The translations under genes and the position numbers were made by a program. A DNA stretch of 64,000 nt from Pirellulales bacterium (lineage in GTDB: Bacteria; Planctomycetota; Planctomycetia; Pirellulales; JALHPA01), in assembly GCA_033762255.1 (NCBI GenBank), contig JANRLT010000044.1, forward strand, positions 208,694 to 272,693, in the 5' to 3' direction. Of the stretch, positions 36,424 to 45,894 are shown piece by piece (the first letter of the stretch is position 1; each line of letters begins with the position of its first letter). The notes beneath the pieces were generated by a model, which worked only from the letters and a program-made list of their open reading frames with translations, searched no databases and was not told where the DNA came from.

Positions 36424-38412
36424 TTATGCCGCCGCCCGCAATTGAGTTTGGTGTAGACGGCGGTACATTTCACACCGGCCAAACAATTCTCGGTGCGGTC
36501 CGGCGTCCACAATGGTTCCCCGGTCCATGACCACGATATGATCCGCTAAATCCAAGGTCGAGACGCGATGCGTGATCATGATGGTGGTCCGGCCGCGAAT
36601 AAACTCTTCGAGGGCCCGGTGGATTTCTTGTTCGCTTTCGGGGTCGATTTGGCTGGTTGCCTCGTCCAGAAGTAATATCGCAGGATTGCGCAGAATCGCC
36701 CGCGCCAAGGCAATCCGCTGCCGCTGCCCCCCCGACAGACGCGCTCCCTGCGGGCCAATGATCGTCTGGTAACCATGCTCTAATTGTTGTTCAATAAATT
36801 GATGCGCATGGGCCTGTTGGGCGGCGGCAATGACCTGCTCAGTGGTGGCCGTCGGGGCGCCATAACGAATGTTATTGAATACCGTGTCGTCAAATAGCAG
36901 CGCTTCCTGGGTGACCAGGCCGATCTGGCCGCGTAGTTCGCGCACCCGCGCCTTGCGGATGTCGATGCCGTCTATGCGGACGCTGCCAGCGGCCGGGTCA
37001 TAAAACCGCGGGATCAGATTGAGCAATGTACTTTTGCCGCAGCCATTAGGCCCGACGATCGCCACGGTCTGGCCGGCAAAAATTTCTAGACTAAGATTGT
37101 GCAGGACGAGTTGATCGGGATGATAGGCAAATTTGACATTCTCCAAGGTGATCGCGCGGCTATGCCGGGACAGGCGGACTGGCCGCGGCGGGTCCTGGAT
37201 GGTTGGTTCGCGGTCCAAATACTGGTAAATTCGGTCTCCCGCCGCCATCGCCCGTTGCAACCTGCCAAAAACGTCCGAGAGCTTGCGGGCCGGATCGGTC
37301 GTGCCAACCAATAAACCATAAAAAATCAGCAGGGAACTTAGGCTTAGCGGGCGGTCCGTCATGCGAATGCCAAAGATGTGGGTTTCTTGGTTGAGCACCA
37401 GATAAGCCCCGGCCAAGATGCCCAGACAGATCGCGCTGATGCCCATCATCTCGGTCAAGGGATGAATCAGCGCGTCATAACGGGCAATTTTCATCCCGCG
37501 TTTAAAAATCTCTTTATTATTGCGATGAAAGCGCAGCCGTTCGTGCCGTTCGCGGGTAAAGGCTTTGACCACTTTGATATTGCCAAAGGTTTCGCCCAAT
37601 ATGCCAAAGAGCGCGGCGATTTCTTCCATGGCGCGGCGATTGGCGCGTTTCAGCGATTGGGCCAGGCGATTGATCAGAAATCCCATGATCGGCGCGAAAA
37701 CTAGCGATAACAACAAGAGCCGCCAACAGACAAACGCCGCCCCGGCCAGGCAGACGATCATTTTGAGCGGCTCGCGCACCGCCCTGCCCAAGAGTGTCTG
37801 GATCCCCGCGTACAAGGCGTCCATATCATTGGTAAAGCGGCTTAGCAAGTCACTGGTTTTACTCTCGCTAAAGTTCGCCAGATCCAGCCGTAGCGTGCGG
37901 CGAAAAAACTTTTTGCGCAGGTCGGTCATCACCAGCATCGTCAGCCGATCGACCAGGATCGAATCAAACACCAGGAACACATTTTTTAGAATTGTACCCG
38001 CCAACAAGACCATCATGATCGCCAGCAAGGTTTGAAATTTATCACTGGGCAAATATTCATGGATAAGCGGGCTGAGCCACTCTTGCCGCGCCAGATGCGT
38101 TTCTTCCGCGGATAGCTTAAAAACCAATTCCTCGCGCCGCGCGCGGGCAAAGTCACCTTCTGGGGCCGGGGCATTGCCCGGTAATGCCGCCAATTCTGCC
38201 TGCCAGGCCTGGATATTTGCCCGCGATGCCTGAATATCCTTGGTCACCCATTCTTGTAACGACTGTCCGCGAAAGATGACTTCCACCACCGGGTACGCGC
38301 CCCCGATGTTCGCGCCCCATAATAGCGCAACCAGAATCGCACAACCGGCCGAGGCGGCCAGCGTGGCTTTGTACCGTAACACGCGCTGCAAGGTGCGCGC
38401 AAAATTCTTCAT
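36424..38412 (-). CDS. ABC exporter, MsbA-like (fused TM and ATPase)
   Basis: The 662-residue protein has six TM segments and a C-terminal ATPase with Walker A GPNGCGKST, signature LSGGQRQRIALARAIL, Walker B AILLLDEATSQID and H-loop MITHRVSTL. It resembles MsbA-type lipid A flippases and related half transporters that work as homodimers. Between TM1 and TM2 sits an unusual insertion of about 90 charged residues (about 50-140), outside the membrane. Start ATG 38412. Flipping of lipid A is a good guess in view of lpxD/lpxI, but the substrate is not proven. Confidence 0.85.
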   Translation of the reverse strand: MKNFARTLQRVLRYKATLAASAGCAILVALLWGANIGGAYPVVEVIFRGQSLQEWVTKDIQASRANIQAWQAELAALPGNAPAPEGDFARARREELVFKLSAEETHLARQEWLSPLIHEYLPSDKFQTLLAIMMVLLAGTILKNVFLVFDSILVDRLTMLVMTDLRKKFFRRTLRLDLANFSESKTSDLLSRFTNDMDALYAGIQTLLGRAVREPLKMIVCLAGAAFVCWRLLLLSLVFAPIMGFLINRLAQSLKRANRRAMEEIAALFGILGETFGNIKVVKAFTRERHERLRFHRNNKEIFKRGMKIARYDALIHPLTEMMGISAICLGILAGAYLVLNQETHIFGIRMTDRPLSLSSLLIFYGLLVGTTDPARKLSDVFGRLQRAMAAGDRIYQYLDREPTIQDPPRPVRLSRHSRAITLENVKFAYHPDQLVLHNLSLEIFAGQTVAIVGPNGCGKSTLLNLIPRFYDPAAGSVRIDGIDIRKARVRELRGQIGLVTQEALLFDDTVFNNIRYGAPTATTEQVIAAAQQAHAHQFIEQQLEHGYQTIIGPQGARLSGGQRQRIALARAILRNPAILLLDEATSQIDPESEQEIHRALEEFIRGRTTIMITHRVSTLDLADHIVVMDRGTIVDAGPHRELFGRCEMYRRLHQTQLRAAA

Positions 38413-38793
38413 TCGTCAGTCCCGGATGCGTATGGCTGCTTTTTTATCGCCGCATTGACGGGGGCTTATTATCCCCCCCGCGACAACACGTGTCCCCCCC
38501 CGCGAGCGCTGCTTTTGCGTAAAATCCGGCCCGGGATGCCACCCAAAGCTATTTCACGCATAAAACTTGCTAGCACGTTCCCGTCGTTAGACGGGTGGGG
38601 ACGCTACTTTTAGCACAATGCGAACAGACGGCCAAGAGCGATGTCCGCCGCCCATCCCCGTTACAATCCGCGGATTTGGCACACCCCTTTCAATCTGTCA
38701 ACTCCGGTGGGTGGGTGGAGAAGGCCGCCCCTCTGTGTCGAAACCCTTAGGTAGGCCCTCCCGTTTGCGCACCTGGTATTTTTTGACTTTGCC
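38413..38793. other. Divergent spacer exporter / sigma factor
   Basis: About 380 bp, GC-rich with C-runs at 38474-38500. It must hold both promoters. I see no gene or clear repeat. Confidence 0.35.
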
Positions 38794-39633
38794 ATGCCCA
38801 GTCCCCGCCGCAAATCCGCTTCTTCCGTGCAGACCCCGTTAGAGACGTATCTGCGCGAAATAAACGAAACCGCGTTATTAACGGGGGATGACGAGCAACA
38901 ATTGGCCATTGCCATTGGCCAAGGGGACCTGCGCGCCCGGGACCGCATGGTCCGCGCCAATCTGCGACTGGTGGTCAATATCGCCCGCGGTTACGCCGGC
39001 AAAGGCTTGGGCCTGCAGGATTTAATCGAAGAGGGAAACCTGGGATTACTGCGGGCGGTGGAGGGGTTTGACCCCGCGATGGGGACCCGCTTTAGCACGT
39101 ATGCCAGCTACTGGATCAAGCAGTCGATCAAGCGGGCGCTTATAAATTGCGGCAAGACAATCCGTATACCCGCCTACATGGTGGAATTGCTCTCTAAATG
39201 GCGGCGCGCGTCTGCCCGCTTGACCGAGGAACTTGCCCGCACACCCACCCCGGAAGAAGTGGCCCGGGTTCTGGGCCTGCAGCGGAAAAAGCTGCCGATT
39301 ATCAAAAAAGCGATTCGCATTTATAACTCCACCCCCCAAACCGAGCAGGCCGATGTCGGCTGGTCGCTGGGGGATATGGTGTGCGACGAGAACGCCAAAA
39401 CGCCCGAGGATGTTCTATTAAACGAGGACAATCTGGTCCACGTCATGGAAATGATCAAGTCCATGGATCCCCGCGAGGCAACCGTCCTCAAAATGCGCTT
39501 TGGCCTGGATGACCACGAGCCCAAGACGCTCAAGGAAATAGGAGAATCGCTGGGTCTGACACGCGAGCGTGTGCGTCAGATCGAGACCGAAGCGCTGGCT
39601 AAACTGGCGGCGGGGCTTGATTCGCGTCCGTAG
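38794..39633 (+). CDS. RNA polymerase sigma factor, sigma-70 family (RpoD-like, short)
   Basis: The 279-residue protein has region 1.2 (TPLETYLREINETALLT), region 2 (NLRLVVNIARGYAGKGLGLQDLIEEGN, FSTYASYWIKQSIKRAL), region 3 and region 4.2 (TLKEIGESLGLTRERVRQIE). It lacks the long N-terminal region 1.1 of a housekeeping sigma, so it is probably a group 2 (RpoS/SigB-like) alternative sigma. The DNA-binding residues are well conserved, so it likely reads promoters like those of RpoD. Confidence 0.92.
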   Translation: MPSPRRKSASSVQTPLETYLREINETALLTGDDEQQLAIAIGQGDLRARDRMVRANLRLVVNIARGYAGKGLGLQDLIEEGNLGLLRAVEGFDPAMGTRFSTYASYWIKQSIKRALINCGKTIRIPAYMVELLSKWRRASARLTEELARTPTPEEVARVLGLQRKKLPIIKKAIRIYNSTPQTEQADVGWSLGDMVCDENAKTPEDVLLNEDNLVHVMEMIKSMDPREATVLKMRFGLDDHEPKTLKEIGESLGLTRERVRQIETEALAKLAAGLDSRP

Positions 39634-40279
39634 CGTGACAACGCCGCCGATGTCAGCGGCGGTTGCACAACGCGGGACCAGTGTGGCATGACTCTAGATG
39701 GCACATGCGGGCTATAGAACGCGTCTCTGCCGAGGGGCAAACTCCTCTGTTCTATATTGCCGTTCTCCGTCTACGTTCCCTGGACGGCGGGTCCTGGTTG
39801 GGGAAAAGCAATCGGCTGGGGGCGCCGGGATGAGTTTTTTAGAATTACCGGTCGGGCGCGGTCCCGGCTAGCTGGCGTCGCACCATACCCCGGGAAATTC
39901 CCCAAGAGCACGCGCTGGGATAAATTCGCTTGCATCGTTCGATCCTCCTGATCGCAGGTCCCGGGCCGTGGCGAGATCACCGACAATCATGCTGTCGGAT
40001 CGGATCACGCGCCAAGTATCCCGGTACGGTAAAGAAGTCCTGTTTTCCGCTTTCCGCCTGGCAAGCGCCGGTAAAATAATTTCCGGCAATCAGCAACTGC
40101 ATCGTCGGATACGCGGATAATCTTGATGCACAACGTGGTTTTGGCGGAAATAAGTAAAACATTTCTTTCATATCCCGAGCTTGATTGGCGCAATCGTTAC
40201 AACGCGCAGCGCGACTATTAAAATTTCCCGCCAAGCTCTAAAATAGGACTGCCTCAACCCAACGTTCACTTTCGCGCCC
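39634..40279. other. Intergenic region with hairpin after the sigma gene
   Basis: Directly after the stop a hairpin lies at 39644-39662 (CCGCCG / CGGCGG, 7-nt loop) and resembles those at 26200 and 26311. There is no T run after it. The remaining 600 bp show no gene. Confidence 0.5.
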
Positions 40280-40900
40280 ATGCCGTTCATCCTGGAAACC
40301 CTGGTCACCACGCTGAATGCCGACGGTTCGGTCAATTTGGCTCCCCAAGGCCCGATCGAGTTGATCCGCGACGAACGCTATTTGCTGCGCCCTTATCAAG
40401 GCTCCCGCACCTTTGAAAATTTGCTTCGCGCCCGCTGTGGCGTGCTGCACATCTGCGACGATCCGCTGTTGTTGGCCCAGGCCGCCCTGGGCGAGCCTGA
40501 TCCACCCCCCAAGACGCGCCCCGCCAAGGAATTTGCCGGACGTGTGCTTTCCGCCGCCTGCCGCTATTATGAATTTATCATCGAGGAAATCAACACCGCC
40601 GCGGAACGGAGTGAACTTACCGCCCAGGTGGTCCGCAAAAAAACGGTACGCGAATTTGGCGGATGGAATCGGGCCCAGTTTGCCGTGTTGGAGGCGACCA
40701 TTTTAGCGACACGGTTGCGATTCTTTCCCCCCGCGGTCGTGCAGACGGAACTGCAACGATTGCGCCCCCTGGTGGAAAAAACCGGTGGCGAACGGGAACT
40801 TGCCGCCTGGAGTTATGTGGAAGGTCAAATTCAAAAATTTTACAATCCTATCATTCCTGGCGACGGAACTGATACCATGGAACATTCATCTCCCGGCTGA
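40280..40900 (+). CDS. DUF447 family flavoprotein-like protein
   Basis: The 206-residue protein starts MPFILETLVTTLNADGSVNLAP, typical of DUF447 (flavin reductase-like split-barrel). These proteins occur in methanogens, methylotrophs and planctomycetes, usually near tetrahydromethanopterin genes. RPYQGSRTFENLLRARCGVLHI is the conserved second block. It lies 46 bp before a beta-RFAP synthase gene, so a role in methanopterin-linked C1 metabolism is likely. Confidence 0.83.
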   Translation: MPFILETLVTTLNADGSVNLAPQGPIELIRDERYLLRPYQGSRTFENLLRARCGVLHICDDPLLLAQAALGEPDPPPKTRPAKEFAGRVLSAACRYYEFIIEEINTAAERSELTAQVVRKKTVREFGGWNRAQFAVLEATILATRLRFFPPAVVQTELQRLRPLVEKTGGERELAAWSYVEGQIQKFYNPIIPGDGTDTMEHSSPG

Positions 40901-40946
40901 AATTGCCTGAAATCAAATTGCCCGACGGACGAGCCCCGATGCTTTT

Positions 40947-42029
40947 ATGACCGATCTTCCCGCCATCCTTGATATCAATACGCCAGCGCGGCTGCACTTT
41001 GGGCTATTGGGGTTTGGCCAAGGAAATTCCCCGCTGGGCAGGCAGTATGGCGGTGTCGGGGTAATGTTGGCCCAGCCAGGCTGGCGGCTGCGGATGACCA
41101 CCGCCGCGGAATGGCGGGTAACCGGTCCCCAGCGGAGCCGGGTGGAGGGGGTGCTAGAAAAAATAATCGAACGTTGGCAGCTACTGCCAACGGAAGGTGT
41201 GCAGACTCCGGGAGTATCGGGGGAGCAGCACCCATCCAAGAATTTACCCGTCGATCATGCAGACCGGGCATCCCGGCAAGTCCGTCCCTTTGCCGTCGAG
41301 GTCTTGCAGGCCCTCCCACCGCATGCCGGATTGGGTAGCGGTACCCAACTTGCCCTGGCCCTGGCGTTGGCCCTCTTTCACTGGCATGGTCGGCCGATTG
41401 GCCATTTGTCGGAATTGGTCCGATTAGCGGGACGGGGAGAGCGCAGCGCGGTGGGGAGCCACGGTTTTTTGCACGGCGGTCTTATTGTGGAACCGGGCAG
41501 ACTGACGGGCGAAACTCTTCCACCACTGGTCCGACAAGTTCCATTACCTCCTGACTGGCATGTACTGCTGATCCGACCACTGGATTTGACGGGCACCGCT
41601 GGCGACGCCGAACGGGCCGCTTTCGCGCGATTACCCCCTATCTCCCCCACCATCACGCATGCCTTGGCCGGATTGTTGCTCTTGGAAATACTCCCCGCCG
41701 CTCTTTCCGCCGACTTTGTCCGCTTTGGCCAAGCCGTTTATCGGTATGGACTGTTAGCGGGAGAGTGTTTTTCCCCGATCCAGGGGGGACCATACGCCCA
41801 CGAGCGGATCGGCCAGATGGTGCAAGCGCTGCGCGGCCGTGGTGTGGCGGGGGTGGGGCAAAGCTCGTGGGGGCCGGTCATTTACGCCTGGTTTAAAAGT
41901 CTTTGTGCCGCGGAGGAATGGGCGGAGGCGTTATCCCAAGACCCCCTATGTGCTGGCTGTGAGCTGACCGTGACCCCCCCCGCGCGACATGGAGTCACCG
42001 TGAATGGTGCCCCGTGGTGCTTTGTCTAA
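40947..42029 (+). CDS. Beta-ribofuranosylaminobenzene 5'-phosphate synthase
   Basis: This enzyme joins p-aminobenzoate (or hydroxybenzoate) and PRPP, the first committed step of tetrahydromethanopterin synthesis. The 360-residue protein has the GHMP-kinase-like pattern of the family: NTPARLHFGLLGFG at the start, GGVGVMLAQPG, LPPHAGLGSGTQLALALA (the glycine-rich loop), GRGERSAVGSHGF LHGG and QSSWGPVIYAW at the end. It forms a pair with DUF447. Family assignment is good; cofactor identity is inferred from known planctomycete C1 metabolism. Confidence 0.87.
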   Translation: MTDLPAILDINTPARLHFGLLGFGQGNSPLGRQYGGVGVMLAQPGWRLRMTTAAEWRVTGPQRSRVEGVLEKIIERWQLLPTEGVQTPGVSGEQHPSKNLPVDHADRASRQVRPFAVEVLQALPPHAGLGSGTQLALALALALFHWHGRPIGHLSELVRLAGRGERSAVGSHGFLHGGLIVEPGRLTGETLPPLVRQVPLPPDWHVLLIRPLDLTGTAGDAERAAFARLPPISPTITHALAGLLLLEILPAALSADFVRFGQAVYRYGLLAGECFSPIQGGPYAHERIGQMVQALRGRGVAGVGQSSWGPVIYAWFKSLCAAEEWAEALSQDPLCAGCELTVTPPARHGVTVNGAPWCFV

Positions 42030-42051
42030 TTGCCTGTTTTGCCACAATAAT

Positions 42052-42855
42052 ATGCCTGACGTAACTTGGGTACTTGAGCCCAACATTTTTCCCGAGACGC
42101 ATGGCCCGATCCGGAAAGCCATCCGTGATCAGGGGTATCGTATCGTTGAATGGTCTGACACTTGGTGGTCTGAAGGTGTGCCCTCGCATATTCCCACTTC
42201 GTCTGTGGTATTTCATGGCTCACTTGGCAACGCTGCACGAATTACCGATGAACTTCAATGGACTCCTGGCTCATTTTGTCCAGTTGAATTTTTTCGTTGC
42301 TCAACATGGTATGAATCCGCTCGAGAATGGCTTATCCATAGTGATTGGAAGATCTGTCCTGCAAATGAATTGGTCGCAAACTCTCGCTTGATTGCAAATG
42401 AACTCGGCTCTACTGATCGCCTATTCGTGCGTCCTGACAGCCCATTAAAACCATTTAGTGGACGGGTTGTTGATATTGCCACGCTTACGCTAGCAAAGCT
42501 CGATCATGGTTTCTACTACGATGATGATTCAATTCTGGTCGTCGTCGCACCCATTCAAACAATCGGCAATGAATGGCGTTTTGTGATTGCAAATCGTTCA
42601 GTCATCGCAGGTTCGGCCTACGACCCTAAAGTGCGAAAACCGGTGACCGTACAATTAAACTCTTCTGCAGCGAACTTCGCGTCTACTATAGCGACGTCGC
42701 TCGCGGAACCTGATAACGTCTACATACTCGATGTCTGTGAATGTAATGGACAATTGCGACTATTGGAATTGAATCCCTTTGGAGGCGCTGACCTTTACGC
42801 CTGTGATCCAGTGGCGATAGTCGAGCGTGTGTCGGCGCTCGCTTCCTCAATGTAA
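42052..42855 (+). CDS. ATP-grasp domain protein (DUF4343-like)
   Basis: The 267-residue protein starts MPDVTWVLEPNIFPETH and carries ATP-grasp-like segments: RLFVRPDSPLKPFSG (the Lys/Arg nucleotide site), a middle beta part (EWRFVIANRSVIAGS) and the C-terminal YILDVCECNGQLRLLELNPFGGAD, where E-x-NPF is the metal-binding motif. Such R2K-type ATP-grasp enzymes make peptide bonds or modify peptides. Codon use is AT-richer than in the RFAP synthase gene 22 bp upstream. It is the last chromosomal gene before the tRNA att site. Substrate unknown. Confidence 0.75.
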   Translation: MPDVTWVLEPNIFPETHGPIRKAIRDQGYRIVEWSDTWWSEGVPSHIPTSSVVFHGSLGNAARITDELQWTPGSFCPVEFFRCSTWYESAREWLIHSDWKICPANELVANSRLIANELGSTDRLFVRPDSPLKPFSGRVVDIATLTLAKLDHGFYYDDDSILVVVAPIQTIGNEWRFVIANRSVIAGSAYDPKVRKPVTVQLNSSAANFASTIATSLAEPDNVYILDVCECNGQLRLLELNPFGGADLYACDPVAIVERVSALASSM

Positions 42856-43483
42856 GGGAATTCACGCAAAGCCGCTTAGCTGTGCGGTCTAACAATGGAA
42901 AATCGTTCGCCGCGGCCTGGTGAACGATGTCGTTAATACACAAGCTGCTTCTCCCGTTAATAGATATTTGGTATTGGCCAATACCAAATCAGCTTATGGC
43001 AACACTTTTTACTCAACAACTTCCCATTATTGCGCTTATTCGCCCAGAGATCTGTCAACAGCATGAGTTGGCGGGGGCACGTCTTATGATTGATAATGCC
43101 GTTTAGCGAATTTTTCCGCATGCCACGGGGTGTAGAACAATTCTTTCCCTGTGAACCCTAGCGCCACAGGTCGTGTCATTGGCGATTAAATTCGTTGGAT
43201 TGTGGCACCAGATTTTGCAATGCGCTATTCATACGGCACACAATGTTGCACGGCTAAAAAATTGCGATTGGGAAAAAATGCATGAATTGAGGGAACCCTG
43301 CCAGTTAAAATACGCTGGTTTTGATCCGTTACATGTCCCTTCCGCGAGTGATTTTTTTTAATTTTTTTGTGTTCTAGCGGGGCCATCCTCTGGCAAAAAA
43401 ATTCGAAAGCTGGGAAAATTTGATTTTTGAAATACGGGGCGGATCTGCCGAGAGGCTCTGCCCCGAAATTTACAGTAAATAAC
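42856..43483. other. Intergenic region upstream of the tRNA
   Basis: About 630 bp without a supported gene. A perfect 24-bp palindrome lies at 42966-42989 (left half ATTTGGTATTGG). The rest is AT-rich, with a T-run at 43351-43370 that is followed by the tRNA promoter region. Confidence 0.45.
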
Positions 43484-43556
<73 letters not shown>

Positions 43557-43819
43557 CTGCATTTTCTTGTGACAAAACGCCCTTGGTAGCCTGTTTGGTA
43601 GCCCAAAATGAAAAGATTCTCAAACGGCTCGATGGGTTGCGGGATAATCCAGTAATCTTCTGGCGTTTCTATTCTGTTAGTCCAGTATTTTCTTGTGATT
43701 TGCCGCCCCAAATAGATTGACTAAAGCGGCAAGCCTGAACATACTAGGCGTGCTATCAGTTTGGCCAAATTGTTAGCTATTTCTAGGAGCCACATTTTCA
43801 TTCAATCAAGGGGCAGCCA

Positions 43820-44740
43820 ATGCGGTCCGTGCTATGCGCGTGTTTGTTATTTTTCAGTGGCCTATGGTCTCTCCAGGCGGTGATGCTTGACCCTCTGTCG
43901 GTCGGCAACTGCAATCTCTTTCTCGATGCTCGGGACCTCTCGACGCTCACATTGACCCCCGCGGGTAAAGTGCTGGCCTGGAAAGACAAAGCCACGGGGC
44001 TGGTCTTTGCCGCCCCGGATGAAGCCCGCGCACCGCAATACGTGCTAAACTCCCCCCTGGGACCAGCCGTTTACTTTGAGCCGATTCACTACCTGAAAGC
44101 TGTGGTCGCGGATTGGATGACAACCCAAGGTCAAATCGGCATGAACGTGCATTGGCTCGAACAGTCATCCGAGACGTTCCCGCTCTCGAGCGCGGATGAG
44201 CAGAGCAACAGCAAATACACGATGTTTTACACGCGCCAAGTAGGACCGAATTACCGATTTGGCATGCGTATGCGTAATCAACCCGACGTTCCGGCGTTCA
44301 ACGGCGGGATCGAGGCGGATGGATCGAATATGCTGCTCAATACCAACTATTCGCTGAATATCCGGGCACACGGGATCGGCGGAACATCCAGCTATGAACT
44401 GTGGGGGAACGGGGTCAATTATCCGCCGACCTACGGCAGCAACGCGGCCATGCTGAATAGCTGGATGGGGAACGTGACCGGGCGGGATAACCTCATTTTG
44501 GGGGCGTTTCAGCTACAAGACAGCGTGCAGCAGACGGGCAAGTTCTACATCGGCCAGGCCGTGGCGTTTAGCGCGCCGCTGAACACCACGCAGAATGCGG
44601 AGTTCCAGGATATGCTCTTGAATATTGGGTCCACGCCGATCCCCGAACCGGGGGTGGTATTTGTGGGAATGGGGGTATCGCTGGCCTACTTGTCTTTGAG
44701 CTTTTCCCGGAGAGCGTCAAGGGTGTCCATTACCCGATAG
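43820..44740 (+). CDS. PEP-CTERM surface protein (element cargo)
   Basis: The 306-residue protein has a signal peptide (VLCACLLFFSGLWSLQA), a lectin-like region with LFLDARDLSTLTLTPAGKV and LAWKDKATG (a pattern of surface LamG-like proteins), and a PEP-CTERM tail: IPEPGVVFVGMGVSLAYLSL, then Arg-rich SRRASR. The host exosortase would cleave and anchor it. A DLSTLTL motif is shared with the LamG protein at 56641. It is the first gene of the element after attL. Its end overlaps the convergent gene by 24 bp. Confidence 0.82.
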   Translation: MRSVLCACLLFFSGLWSLQAVMLDPLSVGNCNLFLDARDLSTLTLTPAGKVLAWKDKATGLVFAAPDEARAPQYVLNSPLGPAVYFEPIHYLKAVVADWMTTQGQIGMNVHWLEQSSETFPLSSADEQSNSKYTMFYTRQVGPNYRFGMRMRNQPDVPAFNGGIEADGSNMLLNTNYSLNIRAHGIGGTSSYELWGNGVNYPPTYGSNAAMLNSWMGNVTGRDNLILGAFQLQDSVQQTGKFYIGQAVAFSAPLNTTQNAEFQDMLLNIGSTPIPEPGVVFVGMGVSLAYLSLSFSRRASRVSITR

Positions 44741-45268
44741 CTTGCGGATCGCGCGTGCAGTGTGAAAAGCTAACCAACCCGTGAGAAACGAACAAATTAG
44801 CGGGTAGGCGACCGCGACCACGTCGATCAACAATCTGGGAATGTATTCCCTGTAATCATACCATTGCATTAAATAGGCGGCGTTTCCCAATCGTGCCCAA
44901 AACCAAGAGCTAATCCCGGCGGTCACTGCAAATAATAGCGGTAATATCAAGTGGTTCTGATCTAATTGTCGAGCTTGGGTGGCAAATTTTTTTGCAGCGG
45001 CCCGATACGGCTCTACCTGCGATTCACCTTGCCTAAAGTTGAAATCTGGTGTGGTTTCGGGGGGTGTGAAATGCACCACAGGGGGTGGTGATGGCGGGGA
45101 TTGGCTATGCGCCTTACCAAACACAGACAATACGTCTTTCCAGGGTCCACCCTGGGACTTTGAGACTAGCGCCACACCCGGGATTTGTCCGGAATCCCAA
45201 AGTTCGCGAAATTGGTCCAGGGAATAGGGACCATACTCCTGGTTTTCAATTTTAAGAAACAACGTCAC
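44717..45268 (-). CDS. GYF_2 domain membrane protein
   Basis: The 183-residue protein starts with a GYF_2/DUF4339-like domain (FLKIENQEYGPYSLDQFREL, SQGGPWKDVLSVF), followed by a Pro-rich linker and two hydrophobic segments (about 105-130 and 147-172). GYF_2 domains bind Pro-rich peptides. It starts with ATG 45268 overlapping the stop of the preceding gene (ATGA), so they form one operon. Role in the element unknown. Confidence 0.72.
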   Translation of the reverse strand: MTLFLKIENQEYGPYSLDQFRELWDSGQIPGVALVSKSQGGPWKDVLSVFGKAHSQSPPSPPPVVHFTPPETTPDFNFRQGESQVEPYRAAAKKFATQARQLDQNHLILPLLFAVTAGISSWFWARLGNAAYLMQWYDYREYIPRLLIDVVAVAYPLICSFLTGWLAFHTARAIRKLSGNGHP

Positions 45269-45699
45269 TTTCCACTCTCTTTCTTGGTTTTAACTGGCTT
45301 ATCTCTTTTCTCCGGCACCACTTCTTTAGGGGCCGGGGGCTGTTTGGCCGCCTCGGCGTCGATCTTGGCCAGGGCCTGGAATACTTGCCGGTTGAGGTGC
45401 GGGTCTTCGGGGAAGGGACCGGCGGCAAGGGTTTCGGCTTGTTTGAATTGATCTAATGCGTCGGCGAACGGGTCATCGTCATCGAGCTTTTTGCCTTGGC
45501 GGTTAGGCATTAAAAGCCCACGTTCAATTAGGAATTCATCGTATTTCGGGCGTTTTTCTAGCGGTAATGAAAGGAACTTTGCGCGGTACTTTTCGTAATG
45601 TTTCGCGCATAAACCACGGGTAATTCGCGTGCTCCCGTCTTCGCAGACGATGCAAACGCGTCTCGATTCACGTTCCTTGGCCAGTTCTCTTTGCTGCAT
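45265..45699 (-). CDS. Zinc-finger protein, family A (paralog of 45895 gene)
   Basis: The 144-residue protein has CIVCEDGSTRITRGLCAKHY (CxxC ... CxxH zinc finger at about 16-34), then an aromatic helix (YRAKFLSLPLEKRPKYDEFLIERGLLMP) and an acidic, Lys/Pro-rich tail. The same pattern is found in the divergently transcribed gene at 45895. Small proteins of this kind may be regulators. ATG 45699 is the only start. Overlaps the GYF_2 gene by 4 bp. Confidence 0.68.
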   Translation of the reverse strand: MQQRELAKERESRRVCIVCEDGSTRITRGLCAKHYEKYRAKFLSLPLEKRPKYDEFLIERGLLMPNRQGKKLDDDDPFADALDQFKQAETLAAGPFPEDPHLNRQVFQALAKIDAEAAKQPPAPKEVVPEKRDKPVKTKKESGK

Positions 45700-45803
45700 T
45701 CATGAATAATAGCAAACTTTTTTAGATATTTCTAAGTGCTTTTCTGGTAATAGTTTACATATTCTTTGCTGTTTGTTGTGGAAACTTCACGGAAAGTACA
45801 CTG

Positions 45804-45831
45804 TTGACAAAGCCGATAATGTTTGTACTAT
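45804..45831 (+). promoter_or_regulatory. Strong sigma-70-like promoter
   Basis: TTGACA (45804-45809) and TACTAT (45826-45831) with a 16-bp spacer lie in the 195-bp region between the divergent zinc-finger genes, 64 bp before the GTG start at 45895. It would drive the whole rightward cassette. Confidence 0.6.
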
Positions 45832-45894
45832 ACCGTTACTTTACAGCAACCAAGCAGTTAGCGCACGGAGGCCGGATCATCAAGAGGTTCCACC

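Noticed and set aside
43173..43361. 62-codon frame before the tRNA
   Set aside because: No ribosome binding site or motif; ends in a T-run region.
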